DNA of 64,000 nt from WRKB01 sp031551145 (GCA_031551145.1 JAVBNZ010000008.1:1-64000); one strand, 5' to 3'; counted from the stretch's first letter, positions 15,476 to 24,429 are shown. Numbers and translations are program-made. The notes: generated by a model from the sequence alone, not told the origin.

Positions 15476-15685
15476 GGGACATCAGATATCGCAGAGATCC
15501 GATGCATTTTTGCACAAAAGAAAAACTGCTGCGGGCTGCCGGCAGCCTGAAGAGATATGCAGTACGGCGGCGAGTATGAAACGGACTTTATTGATTTATG
15601 AGTTGTCTTGCCGCGGGATACAAAAAAACCGTGCTTGCATTGCCCTGTACCCGCGCGTATGAAGGATGCGTCGCAAGGAGACGAA

Positions 15686-16141
15686 ATGGCCAAGCCTTCA
15701 AAACCCGGTGATAGAATGGAAGCTCGCTGCACCCGCTGCAAAGATGTGACGGGGCACGTCGTCATAGTGTTTGTGGACGGCAGCATCGCCAAAGTGGAAT
15801 GTCTGGCCTGCGGCAGCATTCATAAATATCACCCCCCGCAGGGGGGGGGGCGTCCGGAACTCGTTCGGAAACACGCCGGGGAACCGCGGCGCGCGCTCAC
15901 TCCCGTTGCGGGCGCGGCAAAAAACAGCCGCGCCGCCGAGAATGCGCGGGCTGAATGGCGCGCTGCTCTGGAGCGCGCCTCCGGTCGGCCCAAGGCATAC
16001 GGCATGGAAACGGAACTGAGCACGGGAGATGTGGTGGAGCATACGCTCTTCGGCATGGGCTGCGTGCGCAACGTCAGCCGGCCGGATAAGGCGGAGATCC
16101 TTTTTGAAGACGGCGTGCGGCTTTTGCGTTGCCGTTGTTGA
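15686..16141 (+). CDS. Zinc-ribbon protein, conserved hypothetical
   Basis: This 151-aa protein starts MAKPSKPGDRMEARCTRCKD. The CTRC and CLACGSIHKY motifs form a four-cysteine zinc ribbon over residues about 14-45. A variable linker follows, then a C-terminal GDVVEHTLFGMGCVRNV and AEILFEDGVRLLRC, an SH3-like barrel of the type found at the end of UvrD/PcrA. It may bind nucleic acid or a polymerase partner, by inference only. The linker is encoded across a run of ten G (15841-15850), so slippage would abolish the C-terminal domain. ATG 15686 has AAGGAGA. It converges on mrp with 2 nt between stops. Confidence 0.82.
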   Translation: MAKPSKPGDRMEARCTRCKDVTGHVVIVFVDGSIAKVECLACGSIHKYHPPQGGGRPELVRKHAGEPRRALTPVAGAAKNSRAAENARAEWRAALERASGRPKAYGMETELSTGDVVEHTLFGMGCVRNVSRPDKAEILFEDGVRLLRCRC

Positions 16142-16143
16142 TG

Positions 16144-17040
16144 CTAAATGTGGCTGCCAGCAATCGCCTCCAGGCTGTTTGCCGCCGCCTTGGCAATGGC
16201 GTCCGCCAAGGCCAGAAAACGTTGCTTGGCCGGAGAATCTCCTTCCAAAAACACCACGGGAATACCCTTGTCCGCCGCCTCCACAGTGGCCGGATCCAGC
16301 GGTATGCTGCCCAGAAAGCGTATGCCGTACTGTTTGGCCAACGCTTCGCCGCCGCCCTTCTTGAACAGCTCGATTTCCACGCCGCAGTGGGGGCAGTGCA
16401 GCCCGCTCATGTTTTCCACCACGCCGAGTACATTTGCTTTGGCATACTGCAAAAAATTCACTGCCTTGCGCACGTCGGCCAGGGAAATTTCCTGCGGAGT
16501 CGTCACCACGACGCAAAGCGCGTCCGGCACGGTTTTGAGCACGGTCATGTGCTCGTCACCGGTGCCGGGAGGGGAGTCGATAAGCAGAAAATCCAGCTCC
16601 CCCCAGTTCACGTCGGAAATGAACTGGCGTATGGCCGCCGTTTTTTTGGGGCCGCGCCAGACAACGGCGCTGTCTCTGTCCTGGAGCAGGCTGTCCATGG
16701 AAATGACGGAAAGGCGTTCGCTGTAGCGCACGGGGTTGAGCAGCGCGCCCCGTTCATCGGGCTCCACGTGTCCGGTCAGACCGAGCAATCTGGGCACGCT
16801 CGGGCCGTGGATGTCCACGTCCAGAATGCCCACCGAAAAGCCCCGATCCGCCAGGGCGGCCGCGATGTTGACGGTGACGGAGCTTTTGCCCACGCCGCCC
16901 TTGCCGCTCATGACGAAGAGCTTGTAGCGTATTTTGCTCAAGGTGGAGGAAATAAGGCTGTCCTGCAGAAGGCCGGCCGCATCCGTGCGGTGCGACGCGC
17001 CCGCGCCGCCCCCGGAGGAGCATGAGGAACATGATGACAT
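16144..17040 (-). CDS. mrp: Mrp/NBP35-type Fe-S cluster carrier ATPase
   Basis: This 298-aa P-loop ATPase has the deviant Walker A VMSGKGGVGKSSVTVNIA near residues 44-60, switch regions LDVDIHGPSVPRLLG and LIDSPPGTGDEH, and a C-terminal cysteine pair MSGLHCPHCG that ligates a bridging 4Fe-4S cluster in the dimer. The N-terminus is Ser/Cys-rich (MSSCSSCSSGGG), as often in anaerobes. The family assembles and transfers Fe-S clusters to apoproteins. ATG 17040 has GGAG 7 nt upstream. It follows pcm by 18 nt on the same strand and is likely co-transcribed. Cytoplasmic. Confidence 0.95.
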   Translation of the reverse strand: MSSCSSCSSGGGAGASHRTDAAGLLQDSLISSTLSKIRYKLFVMSGKGGVGKSSVTVNIAAALADRGFSVGILDVDIHGPSVPRLLGLTGHVEPDERGALLNPVRYSERLSVISMDSLLQDRDSAVVWRGPKKTAAIRQFISDVNWGELDFLLIDSPPGTGDEHMTVLKTVPDALCVVVTTPQEISLADVRKAVNFLQYAKANVLGVVENMSGLHCPHCGVEIELFKKGGGEALAKQYGIRFLGSIPLDPATVEAADKGIPVVFLEGDSPAKQRFLALADAIAKAAANSLEAIAGSHI

Positions 17041-17058
17041 GGATACTCCAGATACGTT

Positions 17059-17757
17059 TCACCAACCGTGGCTGCCGACCAGATCGACAAAAGCCACCGC
17101 CGTATGTTTTTCCTCGCGCAGCCGCCCCTTTTCCTTCACAACACGCACCAGATTCTGCGCGCGCCGGCTTTTGCCGACGGGAATGAGCAGAATGCCCGGA
17201 TCGTCCAGTTGCTCCAACAACGGAGGCGGCACGGACGGTCCTCCCGCGGTGACGATAATGCGATCGAAGGGCGCGGCTTCCGGCAGGCCCAGCGTGCCGT
17301 CGTCCAATTTCATGTGCACGTTGCGCACGCCAAGGCGCTGCAAACGCTCCCGCGTTTCAAAATACAGCTCGCGGAGGCGTTCGACCGTGAAAACCGTCGC
17401 GCCCATCGCCGCCAGCACCGCCGCCTGATAGCCCGATCCCGTGCCTATTTCCAATACGCGCATGCCGGGCCGTATCTCAAGCATTTCGCTCATCAGGGCC
17501 ACGATATACGGCTGCGAGATAGTCTGTCCATAGCCTATGGACAGGGGATTGTCCTCATAAGCGTGCGCGTAAAACGCCTCGCTGACGAACAGATGGCGTT
17601 TGACCGAGCGCATGGCGGCCAGCACGGCGGGATCACGCACTCCGCGTGCTTCAATCTGTTCCCGCACCATGCGCTCGCGGTTGCGGTGCGGATCGGGAAC
17701 GGGAGGCGGGCCGGCGGGGAGAGTATTCTTCACAGGCGGATACAGAACAGATTTCAT
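17059..17757 (-). CDS. pcm: Protein-L-isoaspartate O-methyltransferase
   Basis: This 232-aa enzyme repairs L-isoaspartyl residues by SAM-dependent methylation. It has the PCMT start region MVREQIEARGVRDPAVLAAM, the YEDNPLSIGYGQTISQPYIV substrate segment, SAM motif I VLEIGTGSGYQAAVLA, FTVERLREL, and the FDRIIVTAGGPSVPPPLLEQL motif. A proline-rich N-terminal extension of about 28 residues precedes the domain. ATG 17757 was chosen; the start could be 28 codons further in at MVREQ. First gene of a pcm-mrp pair, divergent from the M23 peptidase gene. Confidence 0.93.
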   Translation of the reverse strand: MKSVLYPPVKNTLPAGPPPVPDPHRNRERMVREQIEARGVRDPAVLAAMRSVKRHLFVSEAFYAHAYEDNPLSIGYGQTISQPYIVALMSEMLEIRPGMRVLEIGTGSGYQAAVLAAMGATVFTVERLRELYFETRERLQRLGVRNVHMKLDDGTLGLPEAAPFDRIIVTAGGPSVPPPLLEQLDDPGILLIPVGKSRRAQNLVRVVKEKGRLREEKHTAVAFVDLVGSHGW

Positions 17758-17878
17758 CCCGCAAGTCAATCCGCGCCCGGCCCATGCGGTTTTGCCGTCT
17801 CCCATCGACTGCCGGTTGAAAAAGCATTTCACATGCCGTAAACTTTCTTCGCGTTTTACAACAACAAACGGATCATTC

Positions 17879-19192
17879 ATGAACGTGCGCAGATTGTTTT
17901 CCCTTCTGGTCACCGGCCTCATTCTCAGCGTCATCGGCATGGGGTTGTATACATTTCTTGCGGATATGGACGGCCCGGAGATGGCGCTTACCCCGGCGAG
18001 CGACCGCGTTTCTCCCCAGCGCGAACTCAAGCTGAGCCTGCGCGACCCGTCGGGGCTGCGTTCCGTTGTGGTCAGCGTGCGCAAGAACCAGCAGAGCCAG
18101 ACCGTGCTGGAGCATCATTTCAAAGAAAAACGCAAGGCCGAGGAATTCGCCTTCACTCTGAAAAGCGCGGCTTTGCGCGACGGGGCCTTTGATCTGGAAA
18201 TCAAGGCCACGGACGCTTCCCTGGCCGGTTTCGGGCGCGGCAACACCCGCACCATCAGCCTGCCCATGCGCATGGATACCCAGCCTCCCCGCGTTTCCAT
18301 GAAAAACGCGCCCCCTCATGTGCGCAGGGGCGGCTGCGCCACCATACTCTATACCGTCAACAAGGAAGTGCAGCAAAGCGGCGTGCGCGTGGGAGAACTG
18401 TTTTTTCCCGCCTACCGCCTGGAAGACGGCGGCTACCTTTGCTTTTTCGCCTTTCCCCAGGCCCTGGAAGCCAAACAGTACGCTCCCGAGCTCATCGTTG
18501 AAGACACGGCCGGCAATACGGCGATCAGCCGCCTGCACTTTGTGCCCCTCAATGTGAATTTCCGGCGCGACACCATCAACATTTCCGACAACTTCCTGCT
18601 CGCCAAAATGCCGGAATTGCAGAATTTGGCGCCGGACGCCGCCTCACCGCTCGAACAATACCTGCTCATCAACAGCAAGGTGCGTGAGGCCAATGAAAAA
18701 GTACTGCTGGAATTGGGGAAGAGAACGCATTCCGAAATGCTCTGGAACGGCCCCTTCATTCATTTGCCCAGGGGGGCGGAGCGCGCCCGCTTCGGCGACT
18801 TCCGCACCTATATGTACCAGGGGCAGAAAATTGACGAACAGACCCATATGGGTTTGGATCTTGCCTCCCTCACCCATGCCGATGTCCCGGCCTCCAACGA
18901 CGGCGTGGTCATCTTCGCCGACTTTCTGGGTATCTACGGCAATCTTGTCGTGGTCGACCACGGTATGGGGCTGATGTCGCTGTATTCCCACCTGAGCAAC
19001 ATCGGCACGAATGTCGGAACCGAAGTGAAAAAAGGCCAGATCATCGGGCAGACGGGCACCACCGGCCTTGCCGTGGGCGATCACCTGCACTTCGGCATCC
19101 TTATGCACGGCATTGAGGTGCAGCCTCTGGAATGGCTCGACCCCAAATGGATCCGCGACAATGTCACCAGCCGCATGAAGCCGGCGAAATAA
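17879..19192 (+). CDS. M23-family (LytM) metallopeptidase, membrane-anchored
   Basis: This 437-aa protein has an N-terminal membrane anchor (residues about 8-30, LLVTGLILSVIGMGLYTFLA), two Ig-like/beta-rich periplasmic segments (about 40-260), and a C-terminal LytM/M23 domain. Its zinc ligands are visible in THMGLDLAS, HGMGLMSLYSHLS and GDHLHFGIL. Such proteins cleave peptidoglycan cross-bridges, or activate amidases when degenerate. Here the catalytic H-x3-D and H-x-H pairs are present, so activity is expected. ATG 17879 was chosen at the signal-anchor start; no strong ribosome-binding site is visible. It diverges from pcm and converges on pgm with 6 nt between the ends. Confidence 0.92.
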   Translation: MNVRRLFSLLVTGLILSVIGMGLYTFLADMDGPEMALTPASDRVSPQRELKLSLRDPSGLRSVVVSVRKNQQSQTVLEHHFKEKRKAEEFAFTLKSAALRDGAFDLEIKATDASLAGFGRGNTRTISLPMRMDTQPPRVSMKNAPPHVRRGGCATILYTVNKEVQQSGVRVGELFFPAYRLEDGGYLCFFAFPQALEAKQYAPELIVEDTAGNTAISRLHFVPLNVNFRRDTINISDNFLLAKMPELQNLAPDAASPLEQYLLINSKVREANEKVLLELGKRTHSEMLWNGPFIHLPRGAERARFGDFRTYMYQGQKIDEQTHMGLDLASLTHADVPASNDGVVIFADFLGIYGNLVVVDHGMGLMSLYSHLSNIGTNVGTEVKKGQIIGQTGTTGLAVGDHLHFGILMHGIEVQPLEWLDPKWIRDNVTSRMKPAK

Positions 19193-19198
19193 AAAACG

Positions 19199-20836
19199 CT
19201 ACGCCAGAAGCTTGTCCATCAACGCAAGCACGTCGCTTTGAAGAAGTTTCAGGTGATCCGGGCCGTTAAAGCCCTCGGTGTAGAGCTTGCAAATGTTCTC
19301 GGTGCCGGAGGGGCGCATCGCCGCCCAACCCTGCTCGGTTTCCAGCTTCAGGCCGCCTATGCCCTGATTGTTGCCCGGCGCCTTGTCGAGAATACGGGTG
19401 ACGGGAAAGCCGGCCAGACTCGCGCACTCTATCTGATCCGCCCGCAGGTTCAGAAGGGTGTTGCGGGTGCGTTCGTCCGTGGGAGCGTCGAGGCGCTCGT
19501 ATAGAGCCACGCCGTATTGCCGTTCCATGTCCCGGTAGAGCAGGGCGGGATTTTTCCCCTGCTTGGCCGTAATTTCCGCCGCCAACAGGCAAAGAATAAT
19601 GCCGTCCTTGTCGGTTGACCAGGCCGTGCCGTCAAAGCGCAGAAAAGAAGCGCCGGCGCTTTCCTCGCAGCCCATGCCGCAGCTTCCGGCCAGCAGACCT
19701 TCAACAAACCACTTGAATCCCACGGGCACTTCCAGCACCTCGCGTCCAAGCGCCTTGGCCACGCGATCCAGCATGGAACTGGTGACCACGGTTTTGCCGA
19801 GCTTCGCACGCGCGGGCCAGCGGGTGCGGGTGCGGAAGAGATAGTCGGCGGCCACGGAAAGATAGTGGTTGGGGTTCATAAGCCCCTGGGGCGTGACGAT
19901 GCCGTGGCGATCCGCGTCCGGATCGCAGCCGAAAGCCAGATCAAATCTGTCCTTCATTTCCAGCAGTTTTGCCATGGCAAAGGGAGAGGAGCAGTCCATA
20001 CGGATTTTTCCGTCCCGATCCAGCGGGATGAAACGGAAGCTCGGATCGGCTTCGGTGTTGACCACGGTGAGATTGAGACCGTAGCGCTCCGCAATGGGCC
20101 GCCAAAAGGGCAGGGAAGCTCCGCCCAGCGGATCGACGCCGAGACGCAGGCCGGAGGCGGCAATGGCGCGCATGTCCACCACGTTTTCCAGATCCGCCGT
20201 GTAGTGGGCGATATAATCGTGCGGAACGCAACGCGCGGAGTTGAGGGCGTCGTGCAGGGCTGTCAGGCTGACGTCTTTATTGTCCTGCGCCAGCAGGGCG
20301 TTGGCGCGCTGTTCAATTTCCTTGGTCAGCATGCTTTCCGCAGGGCCGCCGTGAGGGGGATTGTATTTGAAGCCGCCGTCGGCAGGAGGGTTGTGGGAAG
20401 GGGTAATGACGATGCCGTCGGCTTTTTTGTCGGGATGTTTCCGGTTCCAGCAGAGGATTGCATGGGATACGGCCGGAGTGGGTGTGAATCCGCCGCCCTT
20501 CTGGATGCGGATGTCCACCTGGTTGGCCGCAAGCACCTCCAGAGCGGAGCGGAAGGCCGGCTCGGAAAGCGCATGACTGTCTCTGCCCAGAAAAAGGGGG
20601 CCGTGCATGCCTTTTTCTTTGCGGAGATCGCAGACCGCCTGCGTGACCGCATAAATGTGCTCTTCATTGAAACTGCGTGAAAGCGAACTGCCCCTGTGGC
20701 CTGAAGTGCCGAAGACAATGCGTTGCGCCGGAATGTCGGAGTTGGGAAAATCCGTGTAATAGGCGGCGACGAGAGCGGGCAGATCGGGCAGCAGCGAGTG
20801 ATGGGGCAGTTTGCCCGCTCCGGCATGAATGGACAT
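19199..20836 (-). CDS. pgm: Phosphoglucomutase, alpha-D-glucose-specific
   Basis: This 545-aa enzyme interconverts glucose-1-phosphate and glucose-6-phosphate. It has FGTSGHRGSS near residues 42-51, the phosphoserine loop ITPSHNPPADGG with Ser147, a metal-binding DPDADRHG segment, the GEESAGASF-type sugar-binding loop (here MGCEESAGASF), and the C-terminal phosphate-binding RPSGTENICKLY. Length and motif spacing match bacterial Pgm (546 aa in E. coli). ATG 20836 has GGAGG upstream. It is the last gene downstream of the TRAP transporter operon, separated by a weak terminator hairpin. It feeds glycogen or nucleotide-sugar synthesis used by the glycosyltransferases in the window. Confidence 0.97.
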   Translation of the reverse strand: MSIHAGAGKLPHHSLLPDLPALVAAYYTDFPNSDIPAQRIVFGTSGHRGSSLSRSFNEEHIYAVTQAVCDLRKEKGMHGPLFLGRDSHALSEPAFRSALEVLAANQVDIRIQKGGGFTPTPAVSHAILCWNRKHPDKKADGIVITPSHNPPADGGFKYNPPHGGPAESMLTKEIEQRANALLAQDNKDVSLTALHDALNSARCVPHDYIAHYTADLENVVDMRAIAASGLRLGVDPLGGASLPFWRPIAERYGLNLTVVNTEADPSFRFIPLDRDGKIRMDCSSPFAMAKLLEMKDRFDLAFGCDPDADRHGIVTPQGLMNPNHYLSVAADYLFRTRTRWPARAKLGKTVVTSSMLDRVAKALGREVLEVPVGFKWFVEGLLAGSCGMGCEESAGASFLRFDGTAWSTDKDGIILCLLAAEITAKQGKNPALLYRDMERQYGVALYERLDAPTDERTRNTLLNLRADQIECASLAGFPVTRILDKAPGNNQGIGGLKLETEQGWAAMRPSGTENICKLYTEGFNGPDHLKLLQSDVLALMDKLLA

Positions 20837-20854
20837 GTGGGCCTCCGAGGTAAA

Positions 20855-20893
20855 AGAGAACATGCGCCGACGCGTTGCAATACGCGCCGGCGC
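20855..20893 (-). terminator. Weak terminator between dctM and pgm
   Basis: Minus-strand GCGCCGGCGCG pairs with CGCGTCGGCGC (one G-U) around an 8-nt loop, followed by a pyrimidine-rich ATGTTCTCTTTTA tail. Partial read-through into pgm is possible. Confidence 0.5.
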
Positions 20894-20898
20894 GGGGA

Positions 20899-22176
20899 TT
20901 ATCGCATCAACTCCGGCAGGAAGGTGATGATTGAGGGGAAATAGGTCAAAATGATCAGATCAAGCAGAAGAATGCCCAGATACGGGAGCACCTTCTGCGT
21001 GACTTTGTCGATGGAAACGCCGGTAATGGAGGAAACGATGAACAGGTCGAGCCCCACCGGAGGGGTGATGCAGCCTATGGCGAGGTTCACCACCATAAGT
21101 ACGCCGAAAAAGAGGGGATCTATGCCCAGGCCCGCGGCAACGGGCAGCAGAATGGGCGTCAGAATGACCACGGCCGCCGAGGCGTTGACCAGCGTGCCCA
21201 CGATGAGCAACAGCACGTTCACCATCATAAGGAAGACAAGGGGGCTGGAAGTGACGGCGGCAAAATGCTGGGCCAGGGCCTGCGGCACCTGCGCGCCGGT
21301 GAGTATCCAGCCGAAGAGATTGGCCGCGCCCACCACGAACATGATCATGGTTGTGCTGAAGGCGGCGCTGAGCAGGGTTTTGGGAATGTCGGCCAGGGTA
21401 AGTTCCTTGTAGACAAAAAAGCCCACGAACGCGCCGTACACAGCGGCCACGGCCGCGGCCTCGGTGGGGGTGAAAACGCCGCCGTAAATGCCGCCCAGGA
21501 TGATGACGGGCATCATCAGCGCCCAGAAGCATTCACGGAAGGATCGCCACGTGTTGCGCAAAGAAAATGTGCCTTCGCCCCTGTACCCGTGTTTTTTGGA
21601 AATAACCCAGCTCACCAGGCACATGGACACGCCCATGAGGATGCCGGGAGCGAAACCGCCCATGAAGAGGTCGGCTATGGAGGTGTTGGCTATGGAACCG
21701 TAAACCACCATTGTGATCGAAGGCGGGATGACTATGCCCACCGTGCCGCCGCTGGCGACGACCGCCGCAGCGAAGGAACGCGGATAGCCGCGTTTCTCCA
21801 TTTCGTCGATCATGGCAGCGCCTATGGCGGCCGTAGTGGCCGCGGAGGAGCCGGAAAGCGCGGCGAAAAACATGCCCGCCACAGCCACCACCAGCGCCAG
21901 GCCGCCGGCCAGCGCGCCGACGAGCGACATTGCGAAATCGACAATGCGGCGGGTTACGCCGCCGTCCGACATGAAGGCGCCGGCCAGCATAAAGAAAGGC
22001 ACGGCCATAAAGGAAAAAGAATCCACTGAAGTGAACATGCGCTGCACAACGACAATGAGCGGCACATGCATGGTCGTCAGCAGCACAACGGCGGAGGACA
22101 GGGCGAGCCCGACTCCGATGGAGGCGCCGCTGGCCAGAATGAGAGCAAAAGAGATGAGGATGACCCAGAGCGTCAC
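20899..22176 (-). CDS. dctM: TRAP transporter large permease (DctM)
   Basis: This 425-aa integral membrane protein has about 12 transmembrane segments. DctM features include GVGLALSSAVVLL, FMAVPFFMLAGAFM, FAALSGSSAATTAAIGA, GGTVGIVIPPSITMVVYG, GVFTPTEAAAVAAVYG and GCITPPVGLDLFIVSS. It forms the Na+-coupled elevator channel of a tripartite periplasmic transporter, usually for C4-dicarboxylates or related acids. Translation appears to start at GTG 22176 with GGAGG 7 nt upstream. It lies 11 nt after dctQ, last of the dctP-dctQ-dctM operon. Confidence 0.97.
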   Translation of the reverse strand: MTLWVILISFALILASGASIGVGLALSSAVVLLTTMHVPLIVVVQRMFTSVDSFSFMAVPFFMLAGAFMSDGGVTRRIVDFAMSLVGALAGGLALVVAVAGMFFAALSGSSAATTAAIGAAMIDEMEKRGYPRSFAAAVVASGGTVGIVIPPSITMVVYGSIANTSIADLFMGGFAPGILMGVSMCLVSWVISKKHGYRGEGTFSLRNTWRSFRECFWALMMPVIILGGIYGGVFTPTEAAAVAAVYGAFVGFFVYKELTLADIPKTLLSAAFSTTMIMFVVGAANLFGWILTGAQVPQALAQHFAAVTSSPLVFLMMVNVLLLIVGTLVNASAAVVILTPILLPVAAGLGIDPLFFGVLMVVNLAIGCITPPVGLDLFIVSSITGVSIDKVTQKVLPYLGILLLDLIILTYFPSIITFLPELMR

Positions 22177-22187
22177 GGTCGTTCCTC

Positions 22188-22667
22188 CTACTTCACCTCA
22201 TCCGCGGGTGTGCGGATGAGCCGGATGAGGTTCCCGACCACGACCAGAAGCATGGCGGCGCAGCCCACAGGTATGACGACGTAGACCCAGGACATGGGTA
22301 TCTCCAGGGCGGCAGAGGTCTGGAAGTCGGTAAGCTGCACCATTTTTGCGCCCTGCACCACCATGATCAGCAGAAAGGCCATGGTGAAGACGTCCGCGAC
22401 GATGCGGCAGAATTTGAGCTTTGCGCCCTTGAGGCGCACGGTAAGGGTTTCGATGGCCATATGCCCGCCCGCCTTGGCGACCAGAGGCAGCGAGAGAAAA
22501 ACCACCCACACGAAAAGATAGCGCGCGAGTTCTTCGCCGTAGCTCGGCGTGTAGTTGAAAACATAGCGGGTGATGACCTGGGCGAAAACAAGCACCAGCA
22601 TGAACCCCATGCTGAAGATGGCCAGAGCTCTGAAAATTTTTTCCACTATTTTTGCGAATGCGGTCAT
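22188..22667 (-). CDS. dctQ: TRAP transporter small permease (DctQ)
   Basis: This 159-aa protein has four transmembrane helices: about residues 13-35, 50-65, 88-105 and 125-150. The DctQ core motif is VFAQVITRYVFNYTPSYGEELARYLFVW, followed by KAGGHMAIE. DctQ supports the large permease and the periplasmic binding protein in TRAP transporters. ATG 22667 has a GGAGGAG ribosome-binding site. It is the middle gene of the operon, 77 nt after dctP. Confidence 0.95.
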   Translation of the reverse strand: MTAFAKIVEKIFRALAIFSMGFMLVLVFAQVITRYVFNYTPSYGEELARYLFVWVVFLSLPLVAKAGGHMAIETLTVRLKGAKLKFCRIVADVFTMAFLLIMVVQGAKMVQLTDFQTSAALEIPMSWVYVVIPVGCAAMLLVVVGNLIRLIRTPADEVK

Positions 22668-22744
22668 GTATCTCCTCCGAACGACGGTCTCGAAATGCCG
22701 ATGAAACGGCGCGGCCGTTCGCCGCGCCGTCGCATGCCTCGGCG

Positions 22745-23722
22745 CTACTTCGTATTTACGACGGCGTCGATCAACGTGGGGCCGTGCTTGTCGGAAAAGA
22801 TCTTCCAGACTTTCTTGGTGGCTTCGGCAAAAGCCTTCTTGTCCACATCCTTTTCAAGGGTGACCTGGGTTTTGCCGCTGTCCTGGATCTTTTTGAGGAA
22901 ATCGCCTTCCAGCTCGCGGCAAAGATTCCGCTGCCAGTCTCTGGTGTCAATCGCGGCCTTGGAAATGGTTTGGCGATGGTTGTCGGGCAGTTTCTTCCAC
23001 ACGGCGGCGCTGACCAGCAGAGGTTCGGCCGCGTAGGTGTGCCCGGTGAGGGAAAGATATTTCTGCACTTCAAAGAAACGGCTGGTGTAAATGTGGGCCA
23101 GCGGGTTTTCCTGGCCGTCGATCACGCCCTTCTGAAGCGCGGTGTACAGTTCGCCGAAGGCCATGGGCGTGGGGCTCGCGCCGAGGGCTTTCATCATTTC
23201 AATGTAGACGGGCTGTTCCTGCACGCGTATTTTCAGGCCTTTCATATCGGCGGGAATCTTGATGGGCAGCTTGTTGTTGGTCATGTGCCGCACGCCGTTT
23301 TCCCACATGGCGAGCGTGATTATGCCCTTGGCTTCGCCTTTTTTGCAGATTTCCATGCCCACGGTATCCAGCGCCTTGTAGGCATGGGGGATGTCGCGGA
23401 TGATGAAGGGCAGGTCGAATACCGAGATTTCGGGAATAAAGTTGCCGAGCACGGCCGTACCGGTCAGGGTGAAGTCCACGGTGCCGAAGATCACGCCTTC
23501 CACCAGGTCCCGCTGGTTGCCGAGCTGGCTTGAAGGATAGACCTGGATTTCCACAGCACCCTTGGTGCGCTCCTTCACCAGGTCGGCAAAGTGTACGGCC
23601 CCCCGGCCGTAAGGATTCTGCGGGTCGGCTATGTGGCCGAGTTTGAAGGTGAATTCCGCCGCCGCCGCATTCGCGGCGAGTGCCGTGACCAAAGCCAGGG
23701 AAACGATCAACGTGCGCAGCAT
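22745..23722 (-). CDS. dctP: TRAP transporter substrate-binding protein (DctP)
   Basis: This 325-aa periplasmic binding protein has a signal peptide of about 21 residues (MLRTLIVSLALVTALAANAA). DctP hallmarks are KLGHIADPQNPYGRGA, EIQVYPSSQLGNQRDLVEG, WENGVRHMTNNK, the carboxylate-binding arginine in KIRVQEQPVYIEMM, and ELYTALQKGVIDGQENP. It delivers an organic acid to DctQM; the ligand is not determined by sequence, though the arginine implies a carboxylate. ATG 23722 has GAGGAG. It is the first gene of the operon, divergent from the 81-aa gene. Confidence 0.95.
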   Translation of the reverse strand: MLRTLIVSLALVTALAANAAAAEFTFKLGHIADPQNPYGRGAVHFADLVKERTKGAVEIQVYPSSQLGNQRDLVEGVIFGTVDFTLTGTAVLGNFIPEISVFDLPFIIRDIPHAYKALDTVGMEICKKGEAKGIITLAMWENGVRHMTNNKLPIKIPADMKGLKIRVQEQPVYIEMMKALGASPTPMAFGELYTALQKGVIDGQENPLAHIYTSRFFEVQKYLSLTGHTYAAEPLLVSAAVWKKLPDNHRQTISKAAIDTRDWQRNLCRELEGDFLKKIQDSGKTQVTLEKDVDKKAFAEATKKVWKIFSDKHGPTLIDAVVNTK

Positions 23723-24020
23723 AAGCACTCCTCTGGAAAATGGTGAAAGAACGGACAATTGCCTCCTGTAAAAACACAAGGCCACCCGAGGGACTGCGTG
23801 GGAAAGAGCGTCGGAACCCGCAAACCCACGTGTGGGAAAAGGCCTGTGGCCCATAAAAATTATCATGAAAAGCGTCTGATTGCCAAGTACGCGGCGATTT
23901 CGAAAATTTCCCGTCTTTGATATGCCGGGACATTTCGCGCGGAAAATTCTTGATCTTTTTGTCTGTTTATGCTTTTGCTGAACATATGCATGAGGCGTAT
24001 GCGCCTTGAAGGAGGACGCT
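23723..24020. other. Divergent intergenic region dctP / 81-aa gene (298 bp)
   Basis: It contains a small CCCACGTGTGGG palindrome (about 23824-23835) and an AT-richer stretch before the 81-aa gene, but no convincing promoter pair. No gene seen. Confidence 0.35.
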
Positions 24021-24266
24021 GTGTATAACCCCGCAATCGCTGATATGGTGTCCATGATCGGGCAAACGGGCCGCGATGTTGTCGGCGGTCAGATCATCAA
24101 TAAAACGCTCGACGCGATGAACGGCATGAGCTCCTCCCTAAACTATTACAATCCCTGCTACGGTTCCACAACCGGCGTGTCCAACAACGCGGACTATCAG
24201 TTTCAGACCAGTGTGCTCAACGCCGCCTATTCCGGCAGAGGCACCTTTGTGGACACGATGTCCTGA
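24021..24266 (+). CDS. Small hypothetical protein (81 aa)
   Basis: GTG 24021 is preceded by AAGGAGGA and encodes MYNPAIADMVSMIGQTGRDV followed by VGGQIINKTLDAMNG and a polar tail rich in Ser, Asn and Tyr. The N-terminal amphipathic helix ending in a KTLDAM pattern loosely recalls the small YjfB-type motility proteins, but this is weak. There is no signal peptide and no membrane segment. It is monocistronic with a strong terminator 24 nt downstream, so it is likely expressed as a stand-alone small protein. It diverges from the TRAP operon. Function unknown. Confidence 0.75.
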   Translation: MYNPAIADMVSMIGQTGRDVVGGQIINKTLDAMNGMSSSLNYYNPCYGSTTGVSNNADYQFQTSVLNAAYSGRGTFVDTMS

Positions 24267-24290
24267 GCCTGCGACTTTCGGCGAGGTTTG

Positions 24291-24323
24291 GGAGGGAAAT
24301 TGCATCGATTTCCCTCCTTTTTT
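24291..24323 (+). terminator. Rho-independent terminator after the 81-aa gene
   Basis: GGAGGGAAAT and ATTTCCCTCC form a perfect 10-bp stem with a 7-nt loop, followed by T6. Confidence 0.93.
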
Positions 24324-24371
24324 GATCGCGCTTTTTGAGCATCTGCACTTTGAAAAAGTGCGAATGCTTGC

Positions 24372-24429
24372 GGGGATTTTCGAGGAAAATCTCCGTCGTG
24401 AAATGATGGCAAGGCGGGCTTCGCCCGCC
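24372..24429. repeat. Two-hairpin intergenic repeat, copy A
   Basis: Hairpin 1 (arms 24372-24381 and 24385-24394, GGGGATTTTC type) is followed after 18 nt by hairpin 2 (GGCGGGC-TTC-GCCCGCC, 24413-24429) preceded by GCAA. The same layout, inverted, occurs at 36803-36859, so this appears to be a dispersed REP-like element. Confidence 0.65.
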
